Below, piece by piece: positions 14,007-25,380 of a stretch of 64,000 nt of DNA. Both the position numbers and the translations under genes were made by a program. Under the pieces are notes generated by a model. The model was given only the letters and a program-made list of their open reading frames with translations, ran no database searches and was not told the origin of the DNA. The DNA is taken from the NCBI GenBank assembly GCA_013398055.1, contig VZRS01004071.1:186001-250000 (forward strand), in the 5' to 3' direction. Source of the stretch: Ifrita kowaldi. Taxonomy: Eukaryota > Chordata > Aves > Passeriformes > Cinclosomatidae. Each line of letters starts with the position of its first letter. Within the stretch, counting starts at the first letter, position 1.

Positions 14007-14007
14007 N
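14007..14007. other. Single-N assembly join
   Basis: One undetermined base sits exactly between two near-identical 466-bp and 465-bp blocks. This marks a contig join rather than an ambiguous base call. Confidence 0.9.
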
Positions 14008-14472
14008 AAGCCTCTCCCAGTTCCCTCACCAACACCCTGGGGTCAGGTTTTCAAGTGCATTCACACTTATTTCCACAAAAAACCAAACAAACAAACAAAC
14101 AAAAAAAGTGGTTTGCCTGGGCTTCACTACACCTGCCCAAACACCAAGCATCTATCCATCCACATTGGCATCTTGACCACGATCCCAGCTGGTCTCCGTC
14201 TTCTTTCTCCCTCCATAGTCAATAATTATTTCTCAGTATCTCCTTCAGTATCCCAATCGTTTTATGCAGCTCTCTAACCTCCTCTTAGACACATCAAGAG
14301 CTGTCAGTTAAGTGGTTGGGCCATTCATAATGGTCCGTGCAGCACTTTGTGCTCTACTACCCCATATTTTTTACTGGGAAATCCTTTGGGAAGGCATCTT
14401 TCCACTTCAGGACTAGTGATAAAAGGAGGAAGCTTTTACTTCTGAAGTAATCTGCTAGCTGGTATATGTGGT
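14008..14472. repeat. Direct duplication, copy 2 (465 bp)
   Basis: This is the second copy of the block at 13541-14006. It continues without a break into unique sequence (AATATCATTAAAGG), whereas copy 1 stops at the N. The (CAAA)n tract recurs at 14076-14107. The 91-aa open frame at 14002-14277 is the C-terminal part of the 13239-13811 frame repeated through the duplication and is not evidence for a gene. Confidence 0.95.
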
Positions 14473-17409
14473 AAATATCATTAAAGGTTCAATAAAGAAT
14501 GTTGATAAATTAGAGGTAAATTTGGAAAATTATGGAAACACCAAGGGACCTAAGGACACTAACTGAGGATAACTAGAATGTCTAAATATCCTCCTCAAGT
14601 AAGGGTGTTAAAAAGGCTTCACTAATTCCACAAAGCTGCAATGGGTACACATAGAAGGAAAATACATGTTCAGGGTAGATCCTGAAAAACACAGGTAAAC
14701 TGAAGAGGATATTAAGAATCAAAACAAGAGGAGAAACCTTACACCTGGACATGGTTCTCCATACCTGACCACACGACACAAAAATGTGTGTCCAAAACCA
14801 AAAGCTGCCACAGCTGCCCTCCCGTGGCACAGTCACAGTCACCCATGTCCCATGAACGCTGAGCACGACCTAAAACAGTCTGGATTTTACCCCTGAGAAT
14901 TAAACCTCGGACTCTCATCAGGATGAGAAGCCAATATTTCCATAGGGGGCCAAGCAATTACCCTCCCAGCATGTTTTGCCTTTAAAACATGGGTGCAGTC
15001 ATTTGGAGTAATTTGTATTAAAATGGTGAAAATCATCTGTTTGATACCAGTCAGAGGATGCAGCCACAGGATGCTGTGACATGGTGCACCAAGTGCTACG
15101 GCACAGTTTGGAAAGCCAGTTACATGATTTGCTTGGAGTCGCATGGAAACAGGCAGGACTGGCAGCAGAGCTCTGACATCCAAGGTTCCAAATCTGAGCT
15201 GTAACCACAAAACTCTCTTTCCTTCCTCCCACGGCTGTGCTTGTGCAGCTTTGCTGGGGGAGGGGAAAAAGCCGTCAGTGCTCACTAACTGGAAAATTAA
15301 CTCAGCAGCAAAAGCAATCCTGTTTCCAAACTTTTAAACTACAAAGACTTAAGGGAGTAAAGGGGTAAATCTATAAAACCAGGTAATCTACAGTGTTCTG
15401 CTAACTGTAATCTTTATAAGTGAACTACTCTCCAGATAGAATATGTATTCATCGTCACAAAATCACTGGAGTAAGAACCACAATAAATTGTTGCAGCTCC
15501 TTTGAAGTCCGCCAAGCTTCTGTGAGCTAGGCAGGCTGAGGACAAACTTTGGAAAACTCTCTCTTCATTTGAATATTAAGAGGACTAATAAAACAAAGAG
15601 AACATGGTAAGTTCTGGAGGCTTTTCTTTAGTTGCCAAGGGACAATTTGGATGTCAGCATGGTTTTTAATAGCTCTCTCCACTCTAGTCCTTTAGTTGTG
15701 CTTACAGAATCAGTCGCAAAGAGCATCTCCTGCTGCTTTGCAGATTAATTACCCAATGTTTGGGTGAAGTGCTGTGTCAGTGCTACGTGTTTTTGCTTCC
15801 AGCAGCACCACTCTGCAGTGAATGCAAGTGGCCACTCTGGGAGGGCCACAGTTGCTTTTGCAAGATCTCCACATTCCTCAAAGCTGTGTTCCAGCCTCTG
15901 CTTCAGCAAGCGGGATTTCTCCATAGAGCTGGAGATACTGGCCTGCTCCAGCAAGCATGGACATAAGCAGCAAACACTGTGTGGTGATACAGCATTTCAG
16001 GCACACTGACAGACAGAATATGAGCCCTCAGAGGATGAATCCTGCCTCATTCAATGTTAGCATCCACCAAATCCTGCCTCTCTACTCTTGTTACCCAGCT
16101 TAGCTGCCTACAGTGCTTTTGTTCTTCTGCCTTCAATTTCCTGTGCAATTGGGCCCTATATAACGATCTCCATGGAATTTATACAGCCACAGTGCTTAGA
16201 AACAGTAAAATGTGACTGTAATGGCTGTCTTATGATCATAGAAGAATGTTTGGATTCTGCCATGGTGGTGGCTCCCTGCAGAGTGCCCAGACATAGAAAG
16301 CAGGACTTGAGGGTCAGGAGTAGCTGCTTCTCACTCCACCCACCAGTGGCTAATGACACCCACAACACAGAGCAATTGGTGTCTTTTCCCACAGTCCTTG
16401 GGACAATGCTGTCGTGACTGCAGAAGTCTACATATGTGCTTTTACAGTGGAAAGTCATAAAAAGTCCTCTTCTTGCCTGTTTTACTCAAAAGCCAGCCAT
16501 CATCATGTCCTACAGTCAGGAGAAGTGATCTGTGGTTAGCTGGCATGTTCCCCTTACTACAGCTGCCCCAAACTCCTTTTTGCACTGATATCCTCTCAAG
16601 ATCCTGGGATGCTGTAGCTCCACTCCTCCCTTGTCAGGGCATTATTTGAAAGAATAGCCTTGGCAGTATTCCCTCCTACATATGTTATGAACTGGCTCAT
16701 GCACATTCATCACCATTTCCAGGACAAGGAGGAGAAAAGTACAGAGCAAATCAGAATCAGGCTTTGTATTCTCATCAACTTTTTAGCAGAAGTTTGGGAG
16801 AAAAGAGGAAGCAGTCGTGAGAACTGAGGTTCCCCTTTATGTTACCATAGGAATGTCCTATAAGATGGTGTGTGCATTTTCCAAGGGATTTAGTTATTCA
16901 CTCAACACTTATGCTGAGACTGCCCTATGGGGAAGAGAGATGGGAAGGGAACACTCATAGAAATATATCCGTACACAGGACACTTGTATTAGTGCAAGGT
17001 CATTGTTGAAATACACATGGAAAAAATTTCACATCACTTTTATACTGCTCGCAGAATTATTATATTCCTAAAAGGAGCATTACAGATGTGATGGAGCCAG
17101 ACTTCTCAGAGGTGTACTACAGAGGGACAATGGGCAACTCGATCTAACTTTGAAGCTGACCCTGCTTTGAGAGACCTCCAGAGGTCTCTGACAACACCAG
17201 TTACTCCGTGGTTCTGTGATTAAAAATGAAATGTATGCTATGTAGAATGTTTATTAGGAGGTAACAAGATTTTTAAAGATGCCTGATTTTTTCAGTATTT
17301 AGCTTTTATTTGAAGTCATCAATATCTCCCTGAAATTCTCCCTGAAATTGTCTCCATTTAGCTGAAAATTTCCCTGGTTTTCTTCAGAAGTCAAAATAAA
17401 TAAGCTGTC
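14473..17409. other. Unique non-coding DNA
   Basis: No gene or clear transposon was recognised. A stretch at about 15440-15610 reads as smooth, non-repetitive AT-rich sequence and is a weak candidate for conserved non-coding DNA. The open frames (14887-15285 minus, 15764-16009 plus and others) overlap one another and show no motif. Confidence 0.5.
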
Positions 17410-18070
17410 TCTGCATAAGAGCATAAGCTCATTAGAAATGCCCTGCTGTGTTAGATCCGTCATCCACCTATTCCACCAGTGACAGTCAGAGATGCTATTT
17501 GGGGAGAACACACAAGCCCAGCTACTATTTGTGGGTTATTTCCCACACACTCCCCCAGCACCAACACTCAGAACAGAGGTGTTCAAGTTCCCTCTCGGTG
17601 CTGCTCATGGCCTGTTTCACAGTCCCCTCTAGCAGCGGTGTCAGAAGTTCGGGACACCCCACAAAAGCAATTCTTTCTTTCTTGTGCTTTTAAAAGATCC
17701 TCTGCTGGTTTCAGTGAGCGCCGGCAGTTCTGGTGTTGTGGTCAGTAACTGCTCTGCAGTCACAACCCAGCACCTCCTCGAGGTTCAGTGCCCATCGTAT
17801 CCCCCCTTCAGCTTTGTCTTCAGCCAGAAGAGACCCAGCTTTTCTAGTGCCTTCTCATACAGCAGCTTCTCCAATTCCTAAGTTATGTTGGTCACCTTCC
17901 TCATCATTTTCCCTAACCCTCATGTCCCTGAGATGCAGAAACTCAGACCATGCACCAGACTCAGAGCATGGAAGAACCAAAAATGTAACAGGAAAATGAC
18001 TCTGTCATGACTGCAACATCCTTCCTGATGAGCTCCAGCATTTTATTGACATGCTTTGTTTCCACTTAAC
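17410..18070 (-). mobile_element. Old CR1/L3-like retrotransposon remnant
   Basis: The segment 17419-17560 resembles an old sauropsid LINE remnant that I recall from turtle and bird DNA, the type with a phrase meaning 'gggtcagacc..ccatctagcccagtat'. The segment 17810-17910, with CAGAAGAGACCCAG, CCTTCTCATA and CACCTTCCTCATCATTTTCC, reads like the antisense of a CR1-family 3' region. Both are much more diverged than the CR1 copies elsewhere in the window. The boundaries are approximate, and the two parts may be separate insertions. Confidence 0.5.
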
Positions 18071-18831
18071 ATGTTAAGTCAAGAATTTCAGAGAGCTTTC
18101 AGTTATGGCTCCAGGATCTCTTACCTGAGTTCTAACATTGTCTTTTTTGATTTGTTGCTAGAAGTCCATGCAGATATGTGAGAGCAAGAAAGCTCTGTGA
18201 GTAGGTGGTGTAAAATCAAGAGAACTAAAAATACTAAACTCATTTATAAATAATGAGCTAGTAATCTGGATATTTAAAAATAACTACCTTAGCTCTGCAA
18301 TAATAAAAAGCTTAGCTGCACATCCTTAACTCTGTCCAATGTCCATAAGAGAGATGGTCTGGTCTTTAACTATGGTATTGCACATTACCTCTCAAGAAAT
18401 ACATTTGTTCAAGTACTGGAGCTTGGTTTGTGTTTCTTTGCAGAACTGAATTTCATTCTATATACATTTTCCATAGAAAATTTTTCAGGTTTTGCTTTCT
18501 TACACTCTTTAGAAGCAATTATGTATTTATGCATTTGCTGTAAAGGTGCCTGAAGTATCAACATTAGTGTGGCTTCTTATAGCAACATGTATGTGCTTAT
18601 CTGAACAAGAGAGATATTCCTCCCATACTCTTCCCCCTTGCATGTCCAGTCCATAAACGTGATGGATCTATTTCTCCTACACAGTTTCCATGGATGAGGT
18701 GTTTGTCAAGAATTAAACCTGAAGAAGATATAACATACTCCTGAGATGCACAGATCCACTCCAGGGCTGAAACAAAGAAGGATGTTCTTCTGGATGCAAA
18801 ATTTTGCTTTCTGAAAAATTCAGAGTATTCA
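18071..18831. other. Unique AT-rich non-coding DNA
   Basis: No gene or repeat was recognised between the old LINE remnant and the CR1 element that starts at 18832. Confidence 0.5.
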
Positions 18832-19660
18832 GAGAATCACAGAACAGTTTGAGGTGGAAGGGACCTTAGAGATCACTTAGCTCCAAACCCCTGCCATAGA
18901 CAGGGACATCTGTCACTGAACCAGGTTGCTCAGAGACCTAGATAACCTGGCCTTGAACACTTCCAGGGATGGGGCATCCGCAGTGTCTCTGGGCAACCAG
19001 TTCCAGTGCCTCAACACCCTTATTTTAAGGAATTTCTTCCTAACATCTGATCTAAACCTATCCTCCATTTGAAGCCATTACCAATTATCCTATCCTTGCA
19101 TGTCCTTATAAAAAGTTTCTATTCATCTTTCCTGTAGGCTGTCTTCCCTCCCATTCCCCCCCCCACCCATTGGAATGTCACTGTTAGGCCACTCTGAAGC
19201 CTTCTCTTTCCCAATCCAAAGAATCCCAATTCTCCCAGCCTTTCCTCACAGGAGAGGTGCTCTATCCCTCTAATCATCTTGGTGGCCTCCTCTGGGTTCT
19301 CTCCAACAGATCCATGTCCTTCCTGTGCTGGGAACCCCAGAGCTGGATGCAGGACTTCAGGTGGGGTCCTATCAGAGCAGAGGAGCTGACTCCCCTCCCT
19401 GCCCTGCTGCCCACNAGGAGCTGAGTCCCCTCCCTGCCCTGCTGCCCACGGGGTTTTGGATGCAGCCCAGGGCATGTTTGCCTTCTAGGCTGTGAGTGCA
19501 CTTTGCCAGGTCATGTCCAGCATTTCTTCCACCAGCACCCTCAACTCCTTCCTGACAGGGCTGCTCTTGATCTATTCATCTCCCAGACTGTGTTGATACT
19601 GGGCATACAGCACCTTGCACTTGGTCCTGTTAAATCTCATGAGATTCCCATGGGCCCACC
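18832..19660 (-). mobile_element. CR1 retrotransposon, 5'-truncated, minus strand
   Basis: The plus strand reads AGAATCACAGAACAGTTTGAGG and then GGAAGGGACCTTAGAGATCA, which is the complement of the CR1 3' end. The complement of ORF2 C-terminal coding follows: at about 19119-19475 the minus frame reads with words such as IRGIEHLSCEERL and ELGFFGLGKRRL. It ends near CATGGGCCCACC, where unique sequence begins, so the 5' part of the element is missing. Frames are broken and the element is dead. A single N at 19415 interrupts it, with a 34-bp overlap on both sides (19381-19414 and 19416-19449). The part from 19416 onward is repeated at 21181-21425. Confidence 0.92.
19415..19415. other. Single-N assembly join inside CR1
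   Basis: The 34 bases before the N recur directly after it with one difference (GACTC against GAGTC). The join lies inside a CR1 segment that is tandemly repeated at 20865-21248, so repeat copy number probably broke the assembly here. Confidence 0.9.
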
Positions 19661-20863
19661 AATTGATGAACAATAATCACAGCCTCCAAAACCAATATCA
19701 GAAATGAGCTGTGCCTTTAAGAGTAGTACCTTTGTAAGAAAAATGCAGGCAAGCAACCAGATAATTAACTATTATGACACTGAACATACCGAAAAAAACA
19801 CAGTAGGAACAACTTTACTGAGCAGTATCCGCAGCTAAACTAAATAGGTTTATGTCATCATTCAGTCCTAGCAGCCTGCTGCCAGTTCAGGAGATGTTTA
19901 TTCTCAGTGTTTGGCAGCTGCTGAGTTCTGGGCTATGTATTGTGCATTCTGAATTTTTTAGTGACTTTTATTTTGTCATGGCCTACAATTATGAAGCATT
20001 TGCTCTGAAGAGCTCTTAAGAGCTTTTCACACTGCTGCCTCTTTTATTGCCATAAAATGGGAACATACACAACCTAAGGCTAAATGCTGCTCTGTACTGG
20101 ACAATGAATAAGCTACTACAGAGAAAGCCATGTATGCAACTCATTTCAAAATCTTCCTCCAGGCTCTGAACACAAATTAAAATCTTTTTATACTGACTTC
20201 TCAGCTTGCAGAATAAAACTGAAGGTAGGTGAAGAGCAGGGTCGTCCATCCTGGAATTCGAGCATATCTCAAGGGAGCCTTGGTGCAGAAAACCTGATGT
20301 TTGGGCTGCCACACCATGACGAAGACACAGGAAACAACATGAAAATAGAAAACTCCATGACTTCAGCATCAATGAGAACAGCCAGGTATTTTATAAGTCA
20401 ATTTTGTTCCACCTTTGAGCAAGTGCACGTCACTCTTTCACTGATAGCATACTGGTGTGGCAACAGCATTTCCCTGGTGGTGTTATCTCAGATAACACAG
20501 CAGCATTTAAACCCTGGATGAAGAATCACTTGGTTCTGGGACAGTCCGAACTCCCAGTCTGAGGACCTCCCTGTTCATTGCTTGAGCCAAACATTGAACA
20601 AATCCCTCCAAAATTCCATTTTTTTAATGACCTTCTCTTCACTAAATGAGACCGTTCTCTTTTTTCATCCACCAAATGGCTTTCACAGACATATGCAGAA
20701 TGCAAAGGGTGATCCTTAGAAACAGAGCTGTGGAGATGGCGTGGAGAGCCAGAGGAGTTAGGACCCTGCTGGTTGAGAGAGGCCACCTGTAAGTAATTAG
20801 CTCCTGCCTGAACTAGAATGTCCTCTCCTCTGCCTTTGAAATTGCTGTGGCCAGGCCTGCCCG
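19416..20863. repeat. Direct duplication, copy 1 (1448 bp)
   Basis: This block holds the 5'-most part of the CR1 (to 19660) and about 1.2 kb of unique flank. It is repeated at 21181-22628 with a constant offset of 1765 bp and no indel. Open frames inside it (118 aa at 20016-20372 minus, 74 aa at 20297-20521 plus, 86 aa at 20526-20786 minus) have identical translations in copy 2. Both block ends coincide with single Ns here, whereas copy 2 is continuous with sequence on both sides. This points to an artefactual copy. No gene was recognised in the unique part. Confidence 0.95.
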
Positions 20864-20864
20864 N
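20864..20864. other. Single-N assembly join
   Basis: The N follows GGCCTGCCCG, which in copy 2 continues as TGCTGCCTTC at 22629. After the N the sequence jumps back into CR1 (TCTCCAACAGATCC). The join therefore returns to DNA already read. Confidence 0.9.
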
Positions 20865-21248
20865 TCTCCAACAGATCCATGTCCTTCCTGTGCTGGGAAC
20901 CCCAGAGCTGGATGCAGGACTTCAGGTGGGGTCCTATCAGAGCAGAGGAGCTGAGTCCCCTCCCTGCCCTGCTGCCCACGGGGTTTTGGATGCAGCCCAG
21001 GGAATGTTTGCCTATCCAAAGAATCCCAATTCTCCCAGCCTTTCCTCACAGGAGAGGTGCTCTATCCCTCTAATCATCTTGGTGGCCTCCTCTGGGTTCT
21101 CTCCAACAGATCCATGTCCTTCCTGTGCTGGGAACCCCAGAGCTGGATGCAGGACTTCAGGTGGGGTCCTATCAGAGCAGAGGAGCTGAGTCCCCTCCCT
21201 GCCCTGCTGCCCACGGGGTTTTGGATGCAGCCCAGGGCATGTTTGCCT
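20865..21248. repeat. 235-bp tandem repeat inside CR1
   Basis: The full unit runs from 21014 (ATCCAAAGAATCCC) to 21248 (GTTTGCCT). The preceding 149 bases (20865-21013) match 21100-21248 with one clear difference (GGGAATG against GGGCATG). The junction GTTTGCCT-ATCCAAAG at 21013/21014 is not found in an intact CR1. The first representation of this CR1 is a simple run-in from its 3' flank and is broken by an N within the same unit, so the true copy number is unknown. Confidence 0.85.
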
Positions 21249-21425
21249 TCTAGGCTGTGAGTGCACTTTGCCAGGTCATGTCCAGCATTTCTTCCACCAG
21301 CACCCTCAACTCCTTCCTGACAGGGCTGCTCTTGATCTATTCATCTCCCAGACTGTGTTGATACTGGGCATACAGCACCTTGCACTTGGTCCTGTTAAAT
21401 CTCATGAGATTCCCATGGGCCCACC
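20865..21425 (-). mobile_element. CR1 retrotransposon, second representation, with internal tandem
   Basis: This is the same minus-strand CR1 as at 18832-19660, re-entered after the N. It starts mid-element, runs through a partial and a full 235-bp tandem unit (20865-21248), and continues to the same 5' truncation point at CATGGGCCCACC (21425). It differs from the first representation mainly by carrying the tandem junction. Confidence 0.88.
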
Positions 21426-22628
21426 AATTGATGAACAATAATCACAGCCTCCAAAACCAATATCAGAAATGAGCTGTGCCTTTAAGAGTAGTACCTTTGT
21501 AAGAAAAATGCAGGCAAGCAACCAGATAATTAACTATTATGACACTGAACATACCGAAAAAAACACAGTAGGAACAACTTTACTGAGCAGTATCCGCAGC
21601 TAAACTAAATAGGTTTATGTCATCATTCAGTCCTAGCAGCCTGCTGCCAGTTCAGGAGATGTTTATTCTCAGTGTTTGGCAGCTGCTGAGTTCTGGGCTA
21701 TGTATTGTGCATTCTGAATTTTTTAGTGACTTTTATTTTGTCATGGCCTACAATTATGAAGCATTTGCTCTGAAGAGCTCTTAAGAGCTTTTCACACTGC
21801 TGCCTCTTTTATTGCCATAAAATGGGAACATACACAACCTAAGGCTAAATGCTGCTCTGTACTGGACAATGAATAAGCTACTACAGAGAAAGCCATGTAT
21901 GCAACTCATTTCAAAATCTTCCTCCAGGCTCTGAACACAAATTAAAATCTTTTTATACTGACTTCTCAGCTTGCAGAATAAAACTGAAGGTAGGTGAAGA
22001 GCAGGGTCGTCCATCCTGGAATTCGAGCATATCTCAAGGGAGCCTTGGTGCAGAAAACCTGATGTTTGGGCTGCCACACCATGACGAAGACACAGGAAAC
22101 AACATGAAAATAGAAAACTCCATGACTTCAGCATCAATGAGAACAGCCAGGTATTTTATAAGTCAATTTTGTTCCACCTTTGAGCAAGTGCACGTCACTC
22201 TTTCACTGATAGCATACTGGTGTGGCAACAGCATTTCCCTGGTGGTGTTATCTCAGATAACACAGCAGCATTTAAACCCTGGATGAAGAATCACTTGGTT
22301 CTGGGACAGTCCGAACTCCCAGTCTGAGGACCTCCCTGTTCATTGCTTGAGCCAAACATTGAACAAATCCCTCCAAAATTCCATTTTTTTAATGACCTTC
22401 TCTTCACTAAATGAGACCGTTCTCTTTTTTCATCCACCAAATGGCTTTCACAGACATATGCAGAATGCAAAGGGTGATCCTTAGAAACAGAGCTGTGGAG
22501 ATGGCGTGGAGAGCCAGAGGAGTTAGGACCCTGCTGGTTGAGAGAGGCCACCTGTAAGTAATTAGCTCCTGCCTGAACTAGAATGTCCTCTCCTCTGCCT
22601 TTGAAATTGCTGTGGCCAGGCCTGCCCG
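21181..22628. repeat. Direct duplication, copy 2 (1448 bp)
   Basis: This is the second copy of 19416-20863, apparently identical over the full length by the constant 1765-bp offset and identical open-frame translations. It is continuous with the CR1 on the left and with unique sequence on the right, so it is the better representation of the locus. The unique part (21426-22628) contains no recognisable gene. Confidence 0.95.
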
Positions 22629-23212
22629 TGCTGCCTTCATGGTTACTAGCTTAAAAAAAAGATTATAATTGCCAGATTAGCATATTGACATCATAAACCT
22701 GGCTACATGTGAAGTAAGTGCATCCATTCTCAAGCTGTGAGGTTATTTAATCAAAACCACCCAGGAGAGGAAATATTTGGGGGTTTGTGATGTCGGATCA
22801 AGACCTGGAGAGGTGGTGGTAGGTGCTGCTTCTGCCGTAGCAGTCAGTGATTAAAAGAAGATGATGTTTATCCACAGCCAGCACTGAAACGAGTTATTTA
22901 AAAGGGAAGTTTGTTTACAGCACAGTAGTGTCTACACTTCTCCTAAACTCATCTGCTCTGTGATGTGCAGAACTGCTTTAAAGCAGCTCAACATGTGGGT
23001 CACACTGCCTGGGGAGAAGGAGCAGCCTGCTTGACCCTACTGTCCTTCCTTTCCTCTTCATTTAGCAAAATCCTAACATCAAACAGGAAAGAGAACAACT
23101 GCAGCTGCCTTCTCAGAGGTGAAGTACATGAGAATTTTTTTTTCACTCTCCCAGTAAATTTCAGATGTCAGATGATGCCAGTGGATGGAGACATCAAGCA
23201 GGACCAAGAACA

Positions 23213-23250
23213 GTCACATGGAAGGAGTCACACGGAAGGAGTCACACATC
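23213..23250. repeat. Short tandem repeat, about 15-bp unit
   Basis: GGAAGGAGTCACAC occurs twice in a row, preceded by a partial TCACAT. It is a minor direct repeat. Confidence 0.6.
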
Positions 23251-23693
23251 CACCCTTGGTGCTGGGAGAGAAATTTCATGTGGAGGTGCAACCTGTGCTC
23301 CAGGATGACTTACAGATGTCATACCCAGAGTCAATCAAGGCAACCTTTGGAGCCTCCTACAGCTCAAGCAGAAAAAGTTTTAGAAATGCTGTGGTACTTT
23401 AAGGTCAAGCACAGACAGTGACACTACTAGGTTATGACACTACATGGTGGAGACTTGGTCTTTCATCAGTGATGTTTCCAGGCTCTTCTCTTGGTTTGAG
23501 GAAAACCTCTGATCAGCTCAGCTTCACACACCTTTCTGAGCATCTGTGCCCCCCTTGTTTGCACTCCACTCTGCACATTGCTTAGTTTGTGGTGAACTTA
23601 TCTGTGCAGGGGAACAAACAGGTCAGCAATCCTCTCCAGAACCACAACTGCTCCTTCCACATTCAGCTGGTCTCTATATTTCATCCCAGTAGC

Positions 23694-23731
23694 TGTCAGT
23701 ATGATATGACCATGTCAGTATGATATGACCA
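23694..23731. repeat. Perfect 19-bp tandem duplication
   Basis: TGTCAGTATGATATGACCA occurs twice without spacer or mismatch. The exact copies suggest a recent slippage event. Confidence 0.9.
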
Positions 23732-25333
23732 CAGTCATCATAAGGGAGACAGACCATCAGCCTTGTTTGTCTTTGCTGGGAGAAACATCTCTTGATCCAT
23801 GGGCTGGCTGCTGCTGCAGTCAACAGTATAGAAAAGAGCTTGGGCTCAATTTCCTTCCAGTTCATTCTGTTCTCACAATGAAAACTCTTTGTGTCTTTCT
23901 GTTTAACACCAGTCTGTGCCTTGCCATTCATGGGCATGCAAAAACAAGCGATGTCATTGCACAAAACCATATCATATTCAGCTGTGGACACTGTTTTAGT
24001 TTGTTTGGAAAAACATACACCACATCTGGCAAGACTGGTGTTCCTTTGATTAAAAACAATGAGCTACATTTTGGTCTGACTCCTGTTTTGCTGAAGTTGT
24101 ACAGCTGTTAAATATAACGCATGTGAGTATCAAGTAGTGTCTTCTCTGTGTTCATGTGAGCACATGCATGTGGGGAACTGGCAAGTCTTCCTGCCTTAAA
24201 AGACAAATGGAAAGCATTTGAGCTTGGGACAACACAAGAAGATCTTGGACAACTGGATGACTTTGTGAGTGAGGGAAGTTCTCTCTGCTGCTCTGTGAAG
24301 TGTGGCCAGCTAGCTTTGGTGAGACTTGTCACACACACAGAGGGAAAAACAATCCCTCACTCTTTGCCTCAGCCACAATTTTCATCTGACAAAATAACTT
24401 TCACTAAATAACTGTTGATGTTGTTCTGTATAACCAAACTGCAGAAACGTAGCCCTCAGAAGCCATGTCTGACACCAGGTGCTGCAGCAGATAAGCAGAA
24501 TGCTGGTAGAAGATGCCCTACATCTGCCTTAGAAACCTTACAGCCCACTGCAGCTCTTCCTGGCAGCAGTGAAGTCCAAAATAAACCATGCTGAATGTGA
24601 GGAAAAATTCTCCAAGGTTGAGCAATACTCTGTGTCCATTGCAATCATATTCAACATCTGTCAGTGTCCTCAGCAGGCTACTGCAGTGCATCTTGCTGTA
24701 AGAGAAGCAGGGCTTGGGTTACCTCTGGCCCAGGTCTGCTTTGTTGGTCAGGTCCTGCTAGACTGGCATCTCTACTGGCAAAGTGAAATTACACTGGTAT
24801 AATAAAAACACTTCCTACTTTACCCTCAAAAGACCAGATTTTTCCAGCAAGAGCATTGATAGCAGGGAGCAGGAGAGCAGCACTGTTACAGCTAAACCTC
24901 TGCTCCCAGCCCCAGTGTGACTGGGCAGCATCGTAGGTGTGCTTCAGTTTGGGTAAACCACAGAGAAAACATTATGGCTATATCACATCACCCTCAGGCC
25001 AGCACAACTGAGGATAACCATATCAGTGCTGGGCTTTCTGAAGTCCTATTGAAATACAAATATGAGTCCCTATCCTCCCTGCAAGTAGAGATGGAGGCTG
25101 CCTCTTCTGCTCCTCCCTTTGCAGGCCACTACTAAATTTCTTTGTTTGAAATAAAGTCCAGGACAGCAGGGGGGCAAAGTATTCTGTAAAGAGTACTTTT
25201 AGCCCCTGCTGTCTTTGTTGCTCTGCACTTCCCAGGCCTGGGACATCATCAGAAAATACCAAATTATGGACCTGGACTTCAGTATCAAAGCATGACATTT
25301 TAAAAGAAACCAAATTCCTAAACCAAGTAGTTT

Positions 25334-25380
25334 AAAAAAAAAAAAAAAAAAAAACCAAAAAAAACCAAAAAAACAAACCC
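25334..25380. repeat. Poly-A tract with (A)nCC extension
   Basis: An uninterrupted run of 21 A is followed by A runs separated by CC and C. It could be the tail of a retrocopy on the plus strand. However, no gene-derived sequence was recognised upstream, and CR1 elements do not end in poly-A. It is therefore best called simple sequence. Confidence 0.85.

Noticed and set aside
20016..20372. 118-aa frame with a hydrophobic start, present identically in two copies (also 21781-22137)
   Set aside because: The perfect repetition comes from the assembly duplication, not from conservation. The start LFSCCFLCL looks signal-like but nothing else supports a gene.
25334..25354. Poly-A tail of a processed pseudogene
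   Set aside because: No gene-derived sequence was recognised upstream and no target duplication was found, so it is treated as simple sequence.
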